Numbered from the stretch's first letter, positions 37,965 to 47,060 are shown. The stretch: DNA of 64,000 bases from Pseudoalteromonas sp. MSK9-3 (GCF_003590335.1 NZ_MIET01000027.1:1-64000); one strand, 5' to 3'. Program-made: numbers and translations. Notes: generated by a model not told the origin, from the sequence alone.

Positions 37965-39636
37965 TATTGACGACCAATTTAGTTTTTTCAGCAGTATTAT
38001 TGAGAGAGGAATAATTCGGTAAATACCTGATAAATAATGATTTTAAGAAAGGGTTTAATATAGAGACAAATTCAACACATTTATTCCTATGAGCAATAAT
38101 TCCATCTGGTCTACATATATAACTCCCTGGCTCATCCATGCCAAATGCTTTGTGGATAAAATAAGCATTATCATGAATAACTTCCACATTAGGTACATTA
38201 GCGGCTTGTTTATTTGTGATTTGAATCACGTTAAAGAGACTTTTATATTTGTCTAGCGCGACCATGAATTTTGATAGTTGCTTATTAACCTCATGGCTAT
38301 TCATATTCGCAGTGAAAATTAAAACAGAGAACTTTCCATTTGGTTGTAGTTTTAATGGATCCCCTGCTATATCAATAGGTGGAACAACCCGAGGCAATGG
38401 ATCCCCTAGTTCAATGGAGCAATTGAAGTAATGTGTATCTTGTTGTGAGAAGTTATGCCGATAGTGACTTAATATTTGACTCATGTTAGTAGCTAATTGG
38501 GTACCAAAGTGTGATTTCATGAGCCATGGGAGGATCATATTCGTTAGTGACTTCCTAATTGGCGAGCGTGTGCCACTCAGGAGTTGAATAGCTTTATCTG
38601 TGCCAAATACAGTTATTTCGCCAGCGTGCCGCCTTTCTATTTCGTAGTCATCTAAAAGTTCTAAAGGTGATTGCTCTTTAATAACCAATGATAGTCGCCA
38701 TGTTAAATTATATGCATCTAACACGCCTGTGTTTAAGCCTTGTCCACCACCAGGGCTGTGTACATGGGCCGAGTCACCAGCTAAAAACACGCGGTGCTTC
38801 CTATATTGCCTTGCCAGTTTCTTATGGACTTTGAACCTTGTGACTTGTTGAGGTTCTGAGTAATTAATATTTGATAACGCCCCCATTTCTTTGAGTGCAG
38901 AGTCAAATAGAGCAAGGTCGATATCATCAATATCTCTTTTTGAACTGGTATCGGGCCCCGTGACTCTTATTTTCCCATCTGGCATTGGGACAACAGCAAA
39001 GCTACTATTTTTAGATAGGATGACATTTGCTTCATCGCTTGGAAAATCTCTGGAGAGGTAAGATTCAGCAAGTAACCAGCTTTCTTCATATTGCTCACCA
39101 TCAAATGGAATAGCGCACAATTCTCGAACTTTAGACCTAAATCCATCCGTACCTATAATAAAACGATATGCATGAGTTTGTAGTGTACTATCCGGCATTT
39201 TTAGTTGAGCTGTAACAAATTGATCACTTTGGACGAAATCAATTAACTCAGTTTGCCGTTCTACAAATACGCCAAGTTCATTTAAACGTGTTTCTAATAT
39301 GCTTTCTGTATCACTTTGAGGGATGCTGAGCATAAATGGATAGCTTGTCGGTAACTCTCTAAATGAGATCCCTGCCACGCGTTTCCCTTCGGTATAAAAG
39401 CCTATTCCGTTAATAATTCGGCCATGAGTCATTATGTTTTTTATGACATCTATATCTTCAAAAATTTCTAGGGTTCGTGCATGTAGCCCCAAAGCCCTGC
39501 TGAAGTATTCGTTGCTAGGTATACGGTTATTTTTATCGATAATACGGCAAGTTATGCCTTCACGGGTCAGTAGAATCGCCGTTGTGATGCCAATAGGCCC
39601 AGCTCCTACGATCAGTACTTGAGGTTCAGGGGTCAT
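37957..39636 (-). CDS. FAD-dependent aromatic-type monooxygenase
   Basis: 559 residues of the PheA/TfdB (FAD_binding_3) family. It has the dinucleotide-binding start VLIVGAGPIGITTAILL, the FAD/NADPH region GTDGFRSKVRE, and the second FAD motif FLAGDSAHVHSPGGGQGLNT. There is also a thioredoxin-like C-terminal domain (about 430-540) as in phenol hydroxylase. Such enzymes hydroxylate aromatic or enolic rings in catabolism and polyketide tailoring. In this cluster it is inferred to oxidise the product or a precursor. No start-codon ambiguity: AAGGAATTTCGAAT before the ATG. Confidence 0.9.
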   Translation of the reverse strand: MTPEPQVLIVGAGPIGITTAILLTREGITCRIIDKNNRIPSNEYFSRALGLHARTLEIFEDIDVIKNIMTHGRIINGIGFYTEGKRVAGISFRELPTSYPFMLSIPQSDTESILETRLNELGVFVERQTELIDFVQSDQFVTAQLKMPDSTLQTHAYRFIIGTDGFRSKVRELCAIPFDGEQYEESWLLAESYLSRDFPSDEANVILSKNSSFAVVPMPDGKIRVTGPDTSSKRDIDDIDLALFDSALKEMGALSNINYSEPQQVTRFKVHKKLARQYRKHRVFLAGDSAHVHSPGGGQGLNTGVLDAYNLTWRLSLVIKEQSPLELLDDYEIERRHAGEITVFGTDKAIQLLSGTRSPIRKSLTNMILPWLMKSHFGTQLATNMSQILSHYRHNFSQQDTHYFNCSIELGDPLPRVVPPIDIAGDPLKLQPNGKFSVLIFTANMNSHEVNKQLSKFMVALDKYKSLFNVIQITNKQAANVPNVEVIHDNAYFIHKAFGMDEPGSYICRPDGIIAHRNKCVEFVSILNPFLKSLFIRYLPNYSSLNNTAEKTKLVVNNV

Positions 39637-39706
39637 ATTCGAAATTCCTTTTTAACATTTCTAGTACAGTTGGCGCGGTAACGCTTTACCGCGCTTCATT
39701 TATTGA

Positions 39707-40501
39707 TTATCTGAGGCGTTTTAATGCTCGTGTACTGAAGTGACTAGGGGGAATTCCTGTACCTAAACTGTAGCCTTTAAGCTCTATTTCAGTACGTGTT
39801 TTCTTTTGATGATTGACCATGACTAATTTGTCAGCACGCCAATACTTATCTAAATATAAGTTGTAGTTGATAAATTCTTGAGTTTTGAGAAGTGACCCCT
39901 TTCGGTCATAATAATCAATTTTTTGACTAATATAGTGCTCTGCATCGACCCACACAATTTGTTTGGAATAACCAGAGGTATCGCTCACAGGATCTCGTTC
40001 CAGTTTAAACATTTTTCTCCCGATTAATGTTTCGTCGCCGAGATACTTATATGTGTACTTTTCAACTTCTTGAGAAGTTATATCTTCATAGGCGAAGTCG
40101 CTCCCCATAAAGGGCCCTGACTTGTTATCAGAAGCTATTCGTTTCACGCGGTTTAAAGCTGGAAGAAAAAGCCATTGATCATCGCTACCTTGTTTATATG
40201 TAAATGATAGAAAAGCAGTGCCACCCACATCGGCTGGTTTATCAAAGATCACAAGTGTTTTGTCACCATTATTTCTTACCTCTAATGCCTTGTTGCGCAT
40301 GTAACGGATGCTTTTATTTCCTTGGCTGTTGAACATTGTCATTTCAATGTTGACTTCTTGGTCTTTCCATCCAGAGTCGCGTATTTCCATTTCAGTCGCA
40401 ATCTCTAACCCTTTATGAGATTGGTCATCACTCGCGACTACTGAACCTGAAAATATACATAGTACTGACAGAACCAAAATAGGTTGTTTTGTGAATATCA
40501 T
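39707..40501 (-). CDS. LolA-like outer membrane lipoprotein-sorting family protein
   Basis: 264 residues with a signal peptide (about 1-23) followed by a LolA/LolB-like half-barrel of the COG2834 type: SIRYMRNKALEVRNNG, GGTAFLSF, DDQWLFLPALNRVKRI, GSDFAYEDI and IVWVDAEHYISQKIDYYDRKG. Members of this family frequently pair with RND/MMPL exporters. They are thought to ferry hydrophobic molecules, not only lipoproteins, across the periplasm. It is translated from AAGGAGTTCATT and follows the RND gene by 28 bp. Export of a lipid-like product is inferred. Confidence 0.83.
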   Translation of the reverse strand: MIFTKQPILVLSVLCIFSGSVVASDDQSHKGLEIATEMEIRDSGWKDQEVNIEMTMFNSQGNKSIRYMRNKALEVRNNGDKTLVIFDKPADVGGTAFLSFTYKQGSDDQWLFLPALNRVKRIASDNKSGPFMGSDFAYEDITSQEVEKYTYKYLGDETLIGRKMFKLERDPVSDTSGYSKQIVWVDAEHYISQKIDYYDRKGSLLKTQEFINYNLYLDKYWRADKLVMVNHQKKTRTEIELKGYSLGTGIPPSHFSTRALKRLR

Positions 40502-40529
40502 AATGAACTCCTTTTAATATTTAATAATT

Positions 40530-42899
40530 CTAATTGGCCGTTTTCATTGAGGGCGCGCTAGATAAGCTTTTTGTATCTAATTGGGCCTTCTTCGATCCAT
40601 CTACGAGCAGTAAAACCGCGGGTAACAGCAAGAAGTCAATTGTTAATGCGGCAAATACAGTTATCGCTGAAAGAATGCCTAGGGTGCTATTAATTAGAAA
40701 TGGCGAGGTTGCGAGGACAATAAAACCAGTCATTAGAGTGACCGATGTAAATACAAGGGCTACACCGACACTGTTGTATGCATAACTCAACGCTTTTTCA
40801 GCTGAATAGCCTAAGTCTCGCTTTGCTGATACATATTTTGATAAGAAATGTACGCAATCATCTACGATTATTCCTAATGTGGCGGATGCAACGATAGAGA
40901 TCGCCATGCCAGCTTCTTGATATAAAATAGTCCAAATACCAAATGCTATAATTGCTGGGAATATATTTGCGATCATACTAATTAGTCCGTATTTAATGCT
41001 ACGCAAAGAGATGAACATGAATATTGTTACTAACAAGAATGATAGGGCTGTTCCCGTAATCATTCCTTCAATATTAGCTTTAGACATGTGAGAGAATACA
41101 ACCGTGGCACCTGAGCCAATTATTGGGTCATATGACGCATTGTTACGCCACCAGTTTTCGCCTAATTCAGCCGCTTTCCTTAACTCTACGGTTGAAACAT
41201 CTCGCATAGTCACGATTAACTTCGTTTCAGATTTATCCATACTAATCTGGTTGGTTAAATCTAAACCGTAAGGTAATGACATTTCATATAATAATAAATA
41301 CTGAGCTGCCTCAGTGGCCGTATCAGGTAACTTATATTCATTTTGATCATCGCTATGAAGACTGCGGTTTAAACGCTTCATAATGTCTGTATAGACATTG
41401 ACGTTGTATACGTTTCCTTGTTCCCTATAAAAGCTGGCGAATTTCTCTACCTGTTTCATGAAGTTAGGGTTGGCAACACCGTTAGGCATGTTTGATTTTA
41501 TATTGAACTCAATGGTATATAAGCCTGTAAGATTGTCAGATATATAGTTTGACTCGGTTCTGAAGTTGATTTCTTCACTGAAATATTCAACGAATTTGTC
41601 ATCTAGAATCAATTTAGGAATGTAAGACGAGCATACACTGATAAGTAAAATCGAAGTTATAATTATCGAACCGCGTCTTCTAACAACAAACTCATTTAAG
41701 GTATTGAAAAACTTACCAGTTATAGTTTGTTCTGTACTACGGGCTTTTACTTTAATGGGCAATAGTGTTAGAAGGGCAGGCAGAATTGTTACTGATAAGA
41801 TAAATGCAAATATAACACCAATTGCTGTGATATTACCTAAATCATGATACGGGGGAGCATCACTGAAGTTTAAAGATAAAAACCCGACAACAGTCGTTAA
41901 ACTCGTCACAAGTATAGCTACAAAATGTTTTTTGACGCTTTCAATTACTGCAAATTTACGTTCCACACCGTTACGCATTTCTGAGACCATTCCCATGATT
42001 ATGTGTACTGAATCGGCGACAGCGAGTGTCATTATTATCGTTGCAGCGATAGAAGAAGGAGCTGTTATAGGGATTCCTAAAAAGCCGACCATGCCCATTG
42101 CCGACATTTTCGATAGTTGTACTATGGCGAGTGTAGCTAAAAGCATCCACATTGATCTGAATAAGACGAGTAACAGTAAAATCATTAAACCATGCATAAT
42201 AGGCGTTAAATTTTGTAGATCTGAAGCCCCTACTTCACCAAATGTCGCATTCAATACAGTAACTCCAGTTAATCGGATTTCAACTGGGTAACGAGCTTCT
42301 ATATCTTTAATTAACTCTCTAGCAGCACCGACAATTTGAAATGTTTCCATTGGCGATTCTCCAGGAAGCTGAATGATGATGTTCATCCCTGCATTTTGGC
42401 CATTAGGAGAAATAATTCGATTAATTAGAAGAGGCTCAGTTAAAGCAACTTGTTTTATTTTATTTATTTTTACTTGATTTAGCTGCTCTGGGTGTCGTAT
42501 AAGGTCTTCAACAATTAATCCTTCCTCATTGGCTTCTATATGTTGAAAGTTTGCTAAAGAATCCACTCTAGTGACAAATGGAAGTTGCCAAGCTTTATTG
42601 GTCATTTCATTCAATGCCGTTAAGACTTCTTTAGAGAAAATGTCTTTTTCAGTTGTGGGTGTTATAGCAAAAAAGACGTTATCATTTTTACTATAAGTTG
42701 CCTCTAACTCCTCCATTGCTGTAATTTGAGGTGTCGTCTCACCAAAGAAATATTTATAATCAGTATTTACACCAATCTTACTTTGCCCTTGCCCGATTAG
42801 AAAACATACTAAAATAGTCAGCGCAATAACGATGAACCTATATTTTACTATTTTACAGGTGTATTCATATAATGTAGATTTCTTTATTTTATTTGTCAT
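40530..42899 (-). CDS. RND/MMPL-family exporter
   Basis: About 789 residues with the two-fold repeat of an MMPL (COG1033) transporter. There is an N-terminal helix (ALTILVCFLIG), a large periplasmic loop, a cluster of five helices, a second helix and loop (around 400-600) and a second helix cluster. The intramembrane signature pairs ADSVHIIMG (first half) and DDCVHFLSK (second half) carry the proton-relay Asp residues. Such exporters move lipids such as hopanoids (HpnN) or mycolates. The TTG start further upstream (42947) was rejected in favour of this ATG. A 145-bp gap separates it from the KAS III gene. Confidence 0.9.
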   Translation of the reverse strand: MTNKIKKSTLYEYTCKIVKYRFIVIALTILVCFLIGQGQSKIGVNTDYKYFFGETTPQITAMEELEATYSKNDNVFFAITPTTEKDIFSKEVLTALNEMTNKAWQLPFVTRVDSLANFQHIEANEEGLIVEDLIRHPEQLNQVKINKIKQVALTEPLLINRIISPNGQNAGMNIIIQLPGESPMETFQIVGAARELIKDIEARYPVEIRLTGVTVLNATFGEVGASDLQNLTPIMHGLMILLLLVLFRSMWMLLATLAIVQLSKMSAMGMVGFLGIPITAPSSIAATIIMTLAVADSVHIIMGMVSEMRNGVERKFAVIESVKKHFVAILVTSLTTVVGFLSLNFSDAPPYHDLGNITAIGVIFAFILSVTILPALLTLLPIKVKARSTEQTITGKFFNTLNEFVVRRRGSIIITSILLISVCSSYIPKLILDDKFVEYFSEEINFRTESNYISDNLTGLYTIEFNIKSNMPNGVANPNFMKQVEKFASFYREQGNVYNVNVYTDIMKRLNRSLHSDDQNEYKLPDTATEAAQYLLLYEMSLPYGLDLTNQISMDKSETKLIVTMRDVSTVELRKAAELGENWWRNNASYDPIIGSGATVVFSHMSKANIEGMITGTALSFLLVTIFMFISLRSIKYGLISMIANIFPAIIAFGIWTILYQEAGMAISIVASATLGIIVDDCVHFLSKYVSAKRDLGYSAEKALSYAYNSVGVALVFTSVTLMTGFIVLATSPFLINSTLGILSAITVFAALTIDFLLLPAVLLLVDGSKKAQLDTKSLSSAPSMKTAN

Positions 42900-43043
42900 G
42901 TTTTTAAATGCCGGTTTTATTTGTTTGTTTAATTTTAAATAAAACAATTCTAAGTTTTATTTTTCTTTTTTTATTTTAAAATTTCCACTGTTTAAATCAA
43001 TGATCATTATTGAAACAGCACTTTTTAAAATGGAGGTTGTTTT

Positions 43044-44060
43044 TTAAATTTTTGGGTTGTATTCAATTAACATGGTGCTACAGCTAAAACCGGCGCCAGC
43101 ACCAATTAGAATTATTCTATCCCCTGGTTTTAATAATTCTTTCTCTTTTAATAAAGCAAGCCCTAAAAATTGATCTGAGGCTCCTGCATGTCCAATGTAT
43201 TGGCCGAATTCCCAAAAGTTTCTTTCTGCTAACTCTAGAAATATAGGTTCGTAAAGGTGAGAGAGTATGCTTTTTCCTACATTTGGTAATACTAACCACT
43301 TAGCTTTATTTGTTCCTAAGGAGGTTTCCTCCATAAGAGTTTTTTTTAAGGACTGTAGAGCGTTTTGCATGTTTAAAATGAAAGCTTCTTTACCATGTTT
43401 ATTTAAATAATCTTTTTTAGCAGATCTCGTATCATAGTAATCATCATGAGCAACTTGCGTTTCAATCTTGGGGGTGGATTGACGATGCATTATTTCTAAC
43501 TCGGAAACAGCACAGTGTTGAAAATGTAGTATTTCAAATGGACCTGGGTGTGTACTTAAGAGTGCTGCAACCGCGGCATCACCATACACCACAGCATAAT
43601 CAGATTGCCACCGGTCGAAGTCTGAGGTATTAAATCTATCAGCAGAGGTAATTAATGCGACTTCATTGTCGTTAGCAGTAAGGTGATCCATCGCGAGTTT
43701 TGCGCAGAGCATCATGCTATTGCACCCGTGATTAACTGATACAGCAAGCGATTGATTAATATCTAATTTATGTTGTAAGTATGCCGCTGGCTGCCAAAGG
43801 TGTTTCTGGCCTTGTCTATGGATGTAACTATATGTTAGAAATGAAATTTGGCTGTGTCTAAAGTTACTTTGTTGGATACTCCTTTTGGCACATTCTATTA
43901 CCATATCTACTGGCCAGAGGTTTTTTTCTTGGGCTATTGCTTTATATTGATCTTTGTGAGCTTCATGTTGAGGGTAACACCCTGTAGAAATAGCCTCTTG
44001 AACAGGTTGGCGATAAGGTGGAATGTAGGACTCACAGGTGTGTATGTAGATCTGTTTCAT
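43044..44060 (-). CDS. KAS III-like acyltransferase with atypical catalytic residues
   Basis: 338 residues with a thiolase/KAS III fold. Catalytic Cys113 is in VNHGCNSMM, the C-terminal glycine-rich IGAGAGFSCSTMLIEY is present, and the mid region has YGDAAVAALL. The catalytic His of KAS III (HQAN motif) is replaced: the site reads LPNVGKS with Asn260. The Asn of the usual GN motif is replaced by His291 in YIGHAGASDQ. This fits acyltransferase-type KAS III enzymes that transfer acyl groups rather than condense malonyl-ACP. AAGGAGAAG precedes the ATG, which is why the longer upstream frame was rejected. Confidence 0.85.
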   Translation of the reverse strand: MKQIYIHTCESYIPPYRQPVQEAISTGCYPQHEAHKDQYKAIAQEKNLWPVDMVIECAKRSIQQSNFRHSQISFLTYSYIHRQGQKHLWQPAAYLQHKLDINQSLAVSVNHGCNSMMLCAKLAMDHLTANDNEVALITSADRFNTSDFDRWQSDYAVVYGDAAVAALLSTHPGPFEILHFQHCAVSELEIMHRQSTPKIETQVAHDDYYDTRSAKKDYLNKHGKEAFILNMQNALQSLKKTLMEETSLGTNKAKWLVLPNVGKSILSHLYEPIFLELAERNFWEFGQYIGHAGASDQFLGLALLKEKELLKPGDRIILIGAGAGFSCSTMLIEYNPKI

Positions 44061-44091
44061 TGCACTTCTCCTTTCTATAAATCGATAACTT

Positions 44092-44132
44092 AAGAGCCCC
44101 AAACTCTTTTCTGTTAGGAGTCTAGGGCTCTT
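44092..44132. other. Intra-operon hairpin between GST and KAS III genes
   Basis: AAGAGCCC and GGGCTCTT arms flank a 25-nt loop that itself has pairing potential (ACTC..GAGT). No T-run follows on the minus strand. It may be an RNA-processing or attenuation element within the transcript. Confidence 0.45.
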
Positions 44133-44143
44133 TATAGTGAGGC

Positions 44144-44725
44144 TTACGGTTTAAAATAAGGTAGGCTTTGCAAGTGAAGCCAGTATTTATGAAGTTTTGG
44201 TGTTTTTTCCAAAGTCAGTGGAAAGATGTTTGATTGCCATTTCAAAAGAACATATGCATAGAAGTCCGCAATTGTTATTTTATCACCAACTAGGTACTCA
44301 GAGTCAGTGATAAATTGCTCCCATGTTTGCAAGTTTTTATTTAAAACTTGAATCGCTTTTTGCTCAACAGCTGGAAAGTGCTGCTCACCATTAATATAAA
44401 ATTCAGGCCTAAACTTAAGCAAGTACCCTTGATATACGGATGTACTTAGAAAACCAATTAACTCATCAACCTTCGTTTCCATGAAGTCCGAATCACCAAG
44501 TAACTCAGGCTTGTTCCTTTTAGCTAGTAATCGTAAAATAGTTGCAGTCTCAGTGAGTGCTGTATCAGTATTTACCAGGAGCGTTGGGACTGTTGCGCGT
44601 GGATTCACTTTCTCTAATTCAGAGCGAAAGTTATTACGAGGTCTTTCCTCTAGAGAAATATTTAAATACTTGGCCATGGCTTTAACTGAATCGGAGCCTG
44701 AACCGTTAATTGTATATAAAATCAT
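44144..44725 (-). CDS. Glutathione S-transferase family protein
   Basis: 193 residues. The thioredoxin-like N-terminal domain includes the glutathione-binding VNPRATVPTLLV (cis-Pro after Val) and the conserved TETATILRLLA. It is followed by an all-helical C-terminal domain with YLVGDKITIADFYAYVLLKW. The N-terminal active-site position reads LYTINGSGSDSV, a Ser-type arrangement. In biosynthetic clusters, GST-family proteins may act as isomerases or add or remove thiols. Its role here is unknown. It lies between the AfsA-like and KAS III genes, translated from AAGGAAT. Confidence 0.88.
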   Translation of the reverse strand: MILYTINGSGSDSVKAMAKYLNISLEERPRNNFRSELEKVNPRATVPTLLVNTDTALTETATILRLLAKRNKPELLGDSDFMETKVDELIGFLSTSVYQGYLLKFRPEFYINGEQHFPAVEQKAIQVLNKNLQTWEQFITDSEYLVGDKITIADFYAYVLLKWQSNIFPLTLEKTPKLHKYWLHLQSLPYFKP

Positions 44726-44747
44726 ATTATTCCTTATTTAGATTTTG

Positions 44748-45509
44748 CTAAACTAATTCTTGACTTAAATGAACAGATGCTTGCTGTTTAATAATAGATG
44801 CGACAACCTTTTGTGCTGCTCGGAGTTCTTTTTTATGAATAACTTCATATTTGAACGCGGTAAAAGTTACGGCTGTGGTTGCACACACCTTTCCGTCTTG
44901 AAGGATGTCGATAGATACATCAAATGCCATTTTGTCTTCCGTAATATTTTCTTCTAATATCGTGTATCGCACCTTGGAAGAGACCGGAAACAAAAATCGC
45001 TTGTATTTTATGTTTATATCATTGATAACAAAGTATATTTTTTCTTTATTACTTGCGAGGTAAAACTGTTCTGTTACAGAAAGAAAAGCCTGTCTTGCCG
45101 CTTCTATTAAAGCCATCCCTTGGATATGTTGCCCAGTCATATGGTCTGCAAAGAATTCATTTGCCCCATCCAGCATCAAATCTAGTTCATAGACCTTATC
45201 CATTGTACGCCTAGCAACACTAACAATGATATTTTGAAAATAGTTCTTATGAGTATTGTTTTTACTGGCTTTTACATAATTCGAATCATTTGTAAAACTA
45301 AACCGCCGAATATCTACGTTCAATGAACGTATCATTGCACGCAAATCCAATTCATTAATTCCTTGTCCAATAATTAGGTTTATATTATCCAAGTTGACCT
45401 TGTTAGATAATAATTTGCTATATAGTTCTGTCCTGGTTAGTACAGTTTCGTTATTGTCTGAGAATCCTTGGAAGATATCATCAACAATAATGTATGTATT
45501 ATTCCACAT
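44748..45509 (-). CDS. AfsA-family hotdog protein (butyrolactone synthase-like)
   Basis: A 253-residue cytoplasmic protein. The diagnostic AfsA hotdog helix is present around residues 120-141, with ADHMTGQH, then GMALIEAARQA, including Asp122, His128, Glu136 and Arg139. A second hotdog strand set follows to about 235 (FTAFKYEVI). The N-terminal hotdog copy of Streptomyces AfsA is not obvious; about 100 divergent residues replace it. AfsA condenses a beta-ketoacyl-ACP with dihydroxyacetone phosphate to start gamma-butyrolactone, butenolide or furan autoregulators. It is the first gene of a ten-gene unit and divergent from an MFS exporter, with a palindrome in between. The family is firm; the reaction is inference. 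Confidence 0.85.
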   Translation of the reverse strand: MWNNTYIIVDDIFQGFSDNNETVLTRTELYSKLLSNKVNLDNINLIIGQGINELDLRAMIRSLNVDIRRFSFTNDSNYVKASKNNTHKNYFQNIIVSVARRTMDKVYELDLMLDGANEFFADHMTGQHIQGMALIEAARQAFLSVTEQFYLASNKEKIYFVINDINIKYKRFLFPVSSKVRYTILEENITEDKMAFDVSIDILQDGKVCATTAVTFTAFKYEVIHKKELRAAQKVVASIIKQQASVHLSQELV

Positions 45510-45685
45510 GGCTTACACCTTAATTCCTTTGTGTTTATTGGTTAATTTAAAAGCACGATCATGTAGATTTTTATTGGTATTAAACTTTAGTCTGATTTTA
45601 ATTGTATTCCGATTTTATTTTGTAAAATACCTTCTTTCATGAAGTGCATTGGTAGATTATTAATGTTTCAGTATTATTACAATAG

Positions 45686-45715
45686 CCAATATTGAAACAA
45701 GGGTTTCAATATTGG
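45686..45715. promoter_or_regulatory. Perfect 13-bp-arm palindrome, candidate operator
   Basis: CCAATATTGAAAC-aagg-GTTTCAATATTGG, fully symmetric, lies between the divergent AfsA-like and MFS genes. Related half-sites TTATTGAAAC (43007-43016, upstream of the RND gene), GTTTCAGTATT (45665-45675) and GTTTCATTATTGAA (48146-48159, upstream of LysR and the hydrolase) suggest one regulator acts across the cluster. Confidence 0.65.
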
Positions 45716-45825
45716 GTTGTTAATTTCCTTCTTTTAATTGCTATTATAATTGGCGTGAACATTTCAATTGTTGATGTTCATAAATGTTTATAAGTGTGAT
45801 TTTAAAAAATAAAAGGAATAGGAAA

Positions 45826-47004
45826 ATGCCATTAGCGGTATTTGCACTGGCTTTAGGGGCTTTTGCAATTTCAACAACAGAATTTGTGATTTTGGGACTT
45901 TTATTAAATGTATCTCAAGATTTTGGTATTAGTATCTCTGATGCGGGTTTTTTAGTTACCGCATATGCAATTGGTGTGGTAATAGGTGCGCCTTTATTAA
46001 CTCCAATTCTAGCTCGTTACCCTCGGAAAAAGGTAATTGTTTTTCTGTTAGCACTATTTACTATTGGGAATGCAATCGCTGTTTTTGCCCCTAATTATGA
46101 AACATTGCTATTCTCTAGGGTATTTACTGCGCTAGTACATGCATCATTTTACGGCTTGTCATCTATTGTAGCTTCTCAATTGGTTTCGAAGGACAAGCAA
46201 GCGCGTGCAATGTCGATGGTATTCATGGGGGCTACAATTGCAAATATCGCCGGAGCGCCTTTAGGGACTATGATAGGTTTAGAATTTGGTTGGCGAAGTA
46301 CATCGATAGCGTGTGCCATTTTAGGCTTTTTAGCAATGATAGGTATTTCATTACTAGTACCAAAGGTAAAAACAGAAAAACCGAAGAATATTGCCGCAGA
46401 GTTCCGAACTTTGTTGCAACCTCAGGTTATTCGAGCTCTTTTATTAACTCTTGTTGGTTTTGCTGGGACATTCACACTGCTTACTTATATTGCGCCATTA
46501 TTAATTCAATTAACTGGTTTTGTTGAAGGCGAAATATCTATGATGTTATTTATTTTTGGTTTAGGTATGGCCATTGGTAATCCAATAGGTGGTTGGTTAA
46601 CTGATAAGGATTTAAAGTTGGCATTAAATACGACCCTTGGTTTCTTGTTTGTGATATTAATTGCCATTGGCTTACTATCATCTTATATGATACCTATGTA
46701 TGTATTAACCTTTCTATTTGGTGCAGCTTTATTTGCAACGATTACACCTTTACAGGTCAATGCAATGATTGCTGCTGGCGATGCACCTGTGATGGCTGCT
46801 TCATTTAATATTGCTGCTTTTAATTTAGCTAATGCACTTGCAGCAGTTATTGGTGGGTACGTTATTGACAGCAGCTTAGGGATAAACTTCTTGCCATTTG
46901 CAGCAGCATCATTTGCTCTATTGGGATTAGCTTTTGCTCTGAGTACTCAAAAGCGTTCAACTAAAAGCGAAGTAGGAGAATCTATGTCTTCAACTAGTAC
47001 TTAG
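45826..47004 (+). CDS. MFS drug/sugar efflux transporter (AraJ/YdhP-like, DHA1)
   Basis: A 392-residue, 12-helix major-facilitator protein. Motif A-like loops include RYPRKKVIVFLLAL. The N-terminus PLAVFALALGAFAISTTEFV is the hallmark of the arabinose/drug efflux DHA1 group, and GAPLGTMIGLEFGWR lies near helix 5-6. The start at 45826 was chosen because AAGGAATAGGAAA precedes it; the track start 14 codons upstream lacks one. It is divergently transcribed from the AfsA-like gene with a palindrome between, so export or import of the cluster product or self-resistance is inferred. Confidence 0.88.
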   Translation: MPLAVFALALGAFAISTTEFVILGLLLNVSQDFGISISDAGFLVTAYAIGVVIGAPLLTPILARYPRKKVIVFLLALFTIGNAIAVFAPNYETLLFSRVFTALVHASFYGLSSIVASQLVSKDKQARAMSMVFMGATIANIAGAPLGTMIGLEFGWRSTSIACAILGFLAMIGISLLVPKVKTEKPKNIAAEFRTLLQPQVIRALLLTLVGFAGTFTLLTYIAPLLIQLTGFVEGEISMMLFIFGLGMAIGNPIGGWLTDKDLKLALNTTLGFLFVILIAIGLLSSYMIPMYVLTFLFGAALFATITPLQVNAMIAAGDAPVMAASFNIAAFNLANALAAVIGGYVIDSSLGINFLPFAAASFALLGLAFALSTQKRSTKSEVGESMSSTST

Positions 47005-47020
47005 TTTATTGATTGTCTAT

Positions 47021-47059
47021 ATAGGGCTCTTTAATATTAGTTAGGGCCCTATTTTTTTA
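47021..47059. terminator. Terminator between MFS and LysR genes
   Basis: ATAGGGC and GCCCTAT arms are followed by a run of seven T on the plus strand. The gap is 56 bp between convergent genes. Confidence 0.75.
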
Positions 47060-47060
47060 T

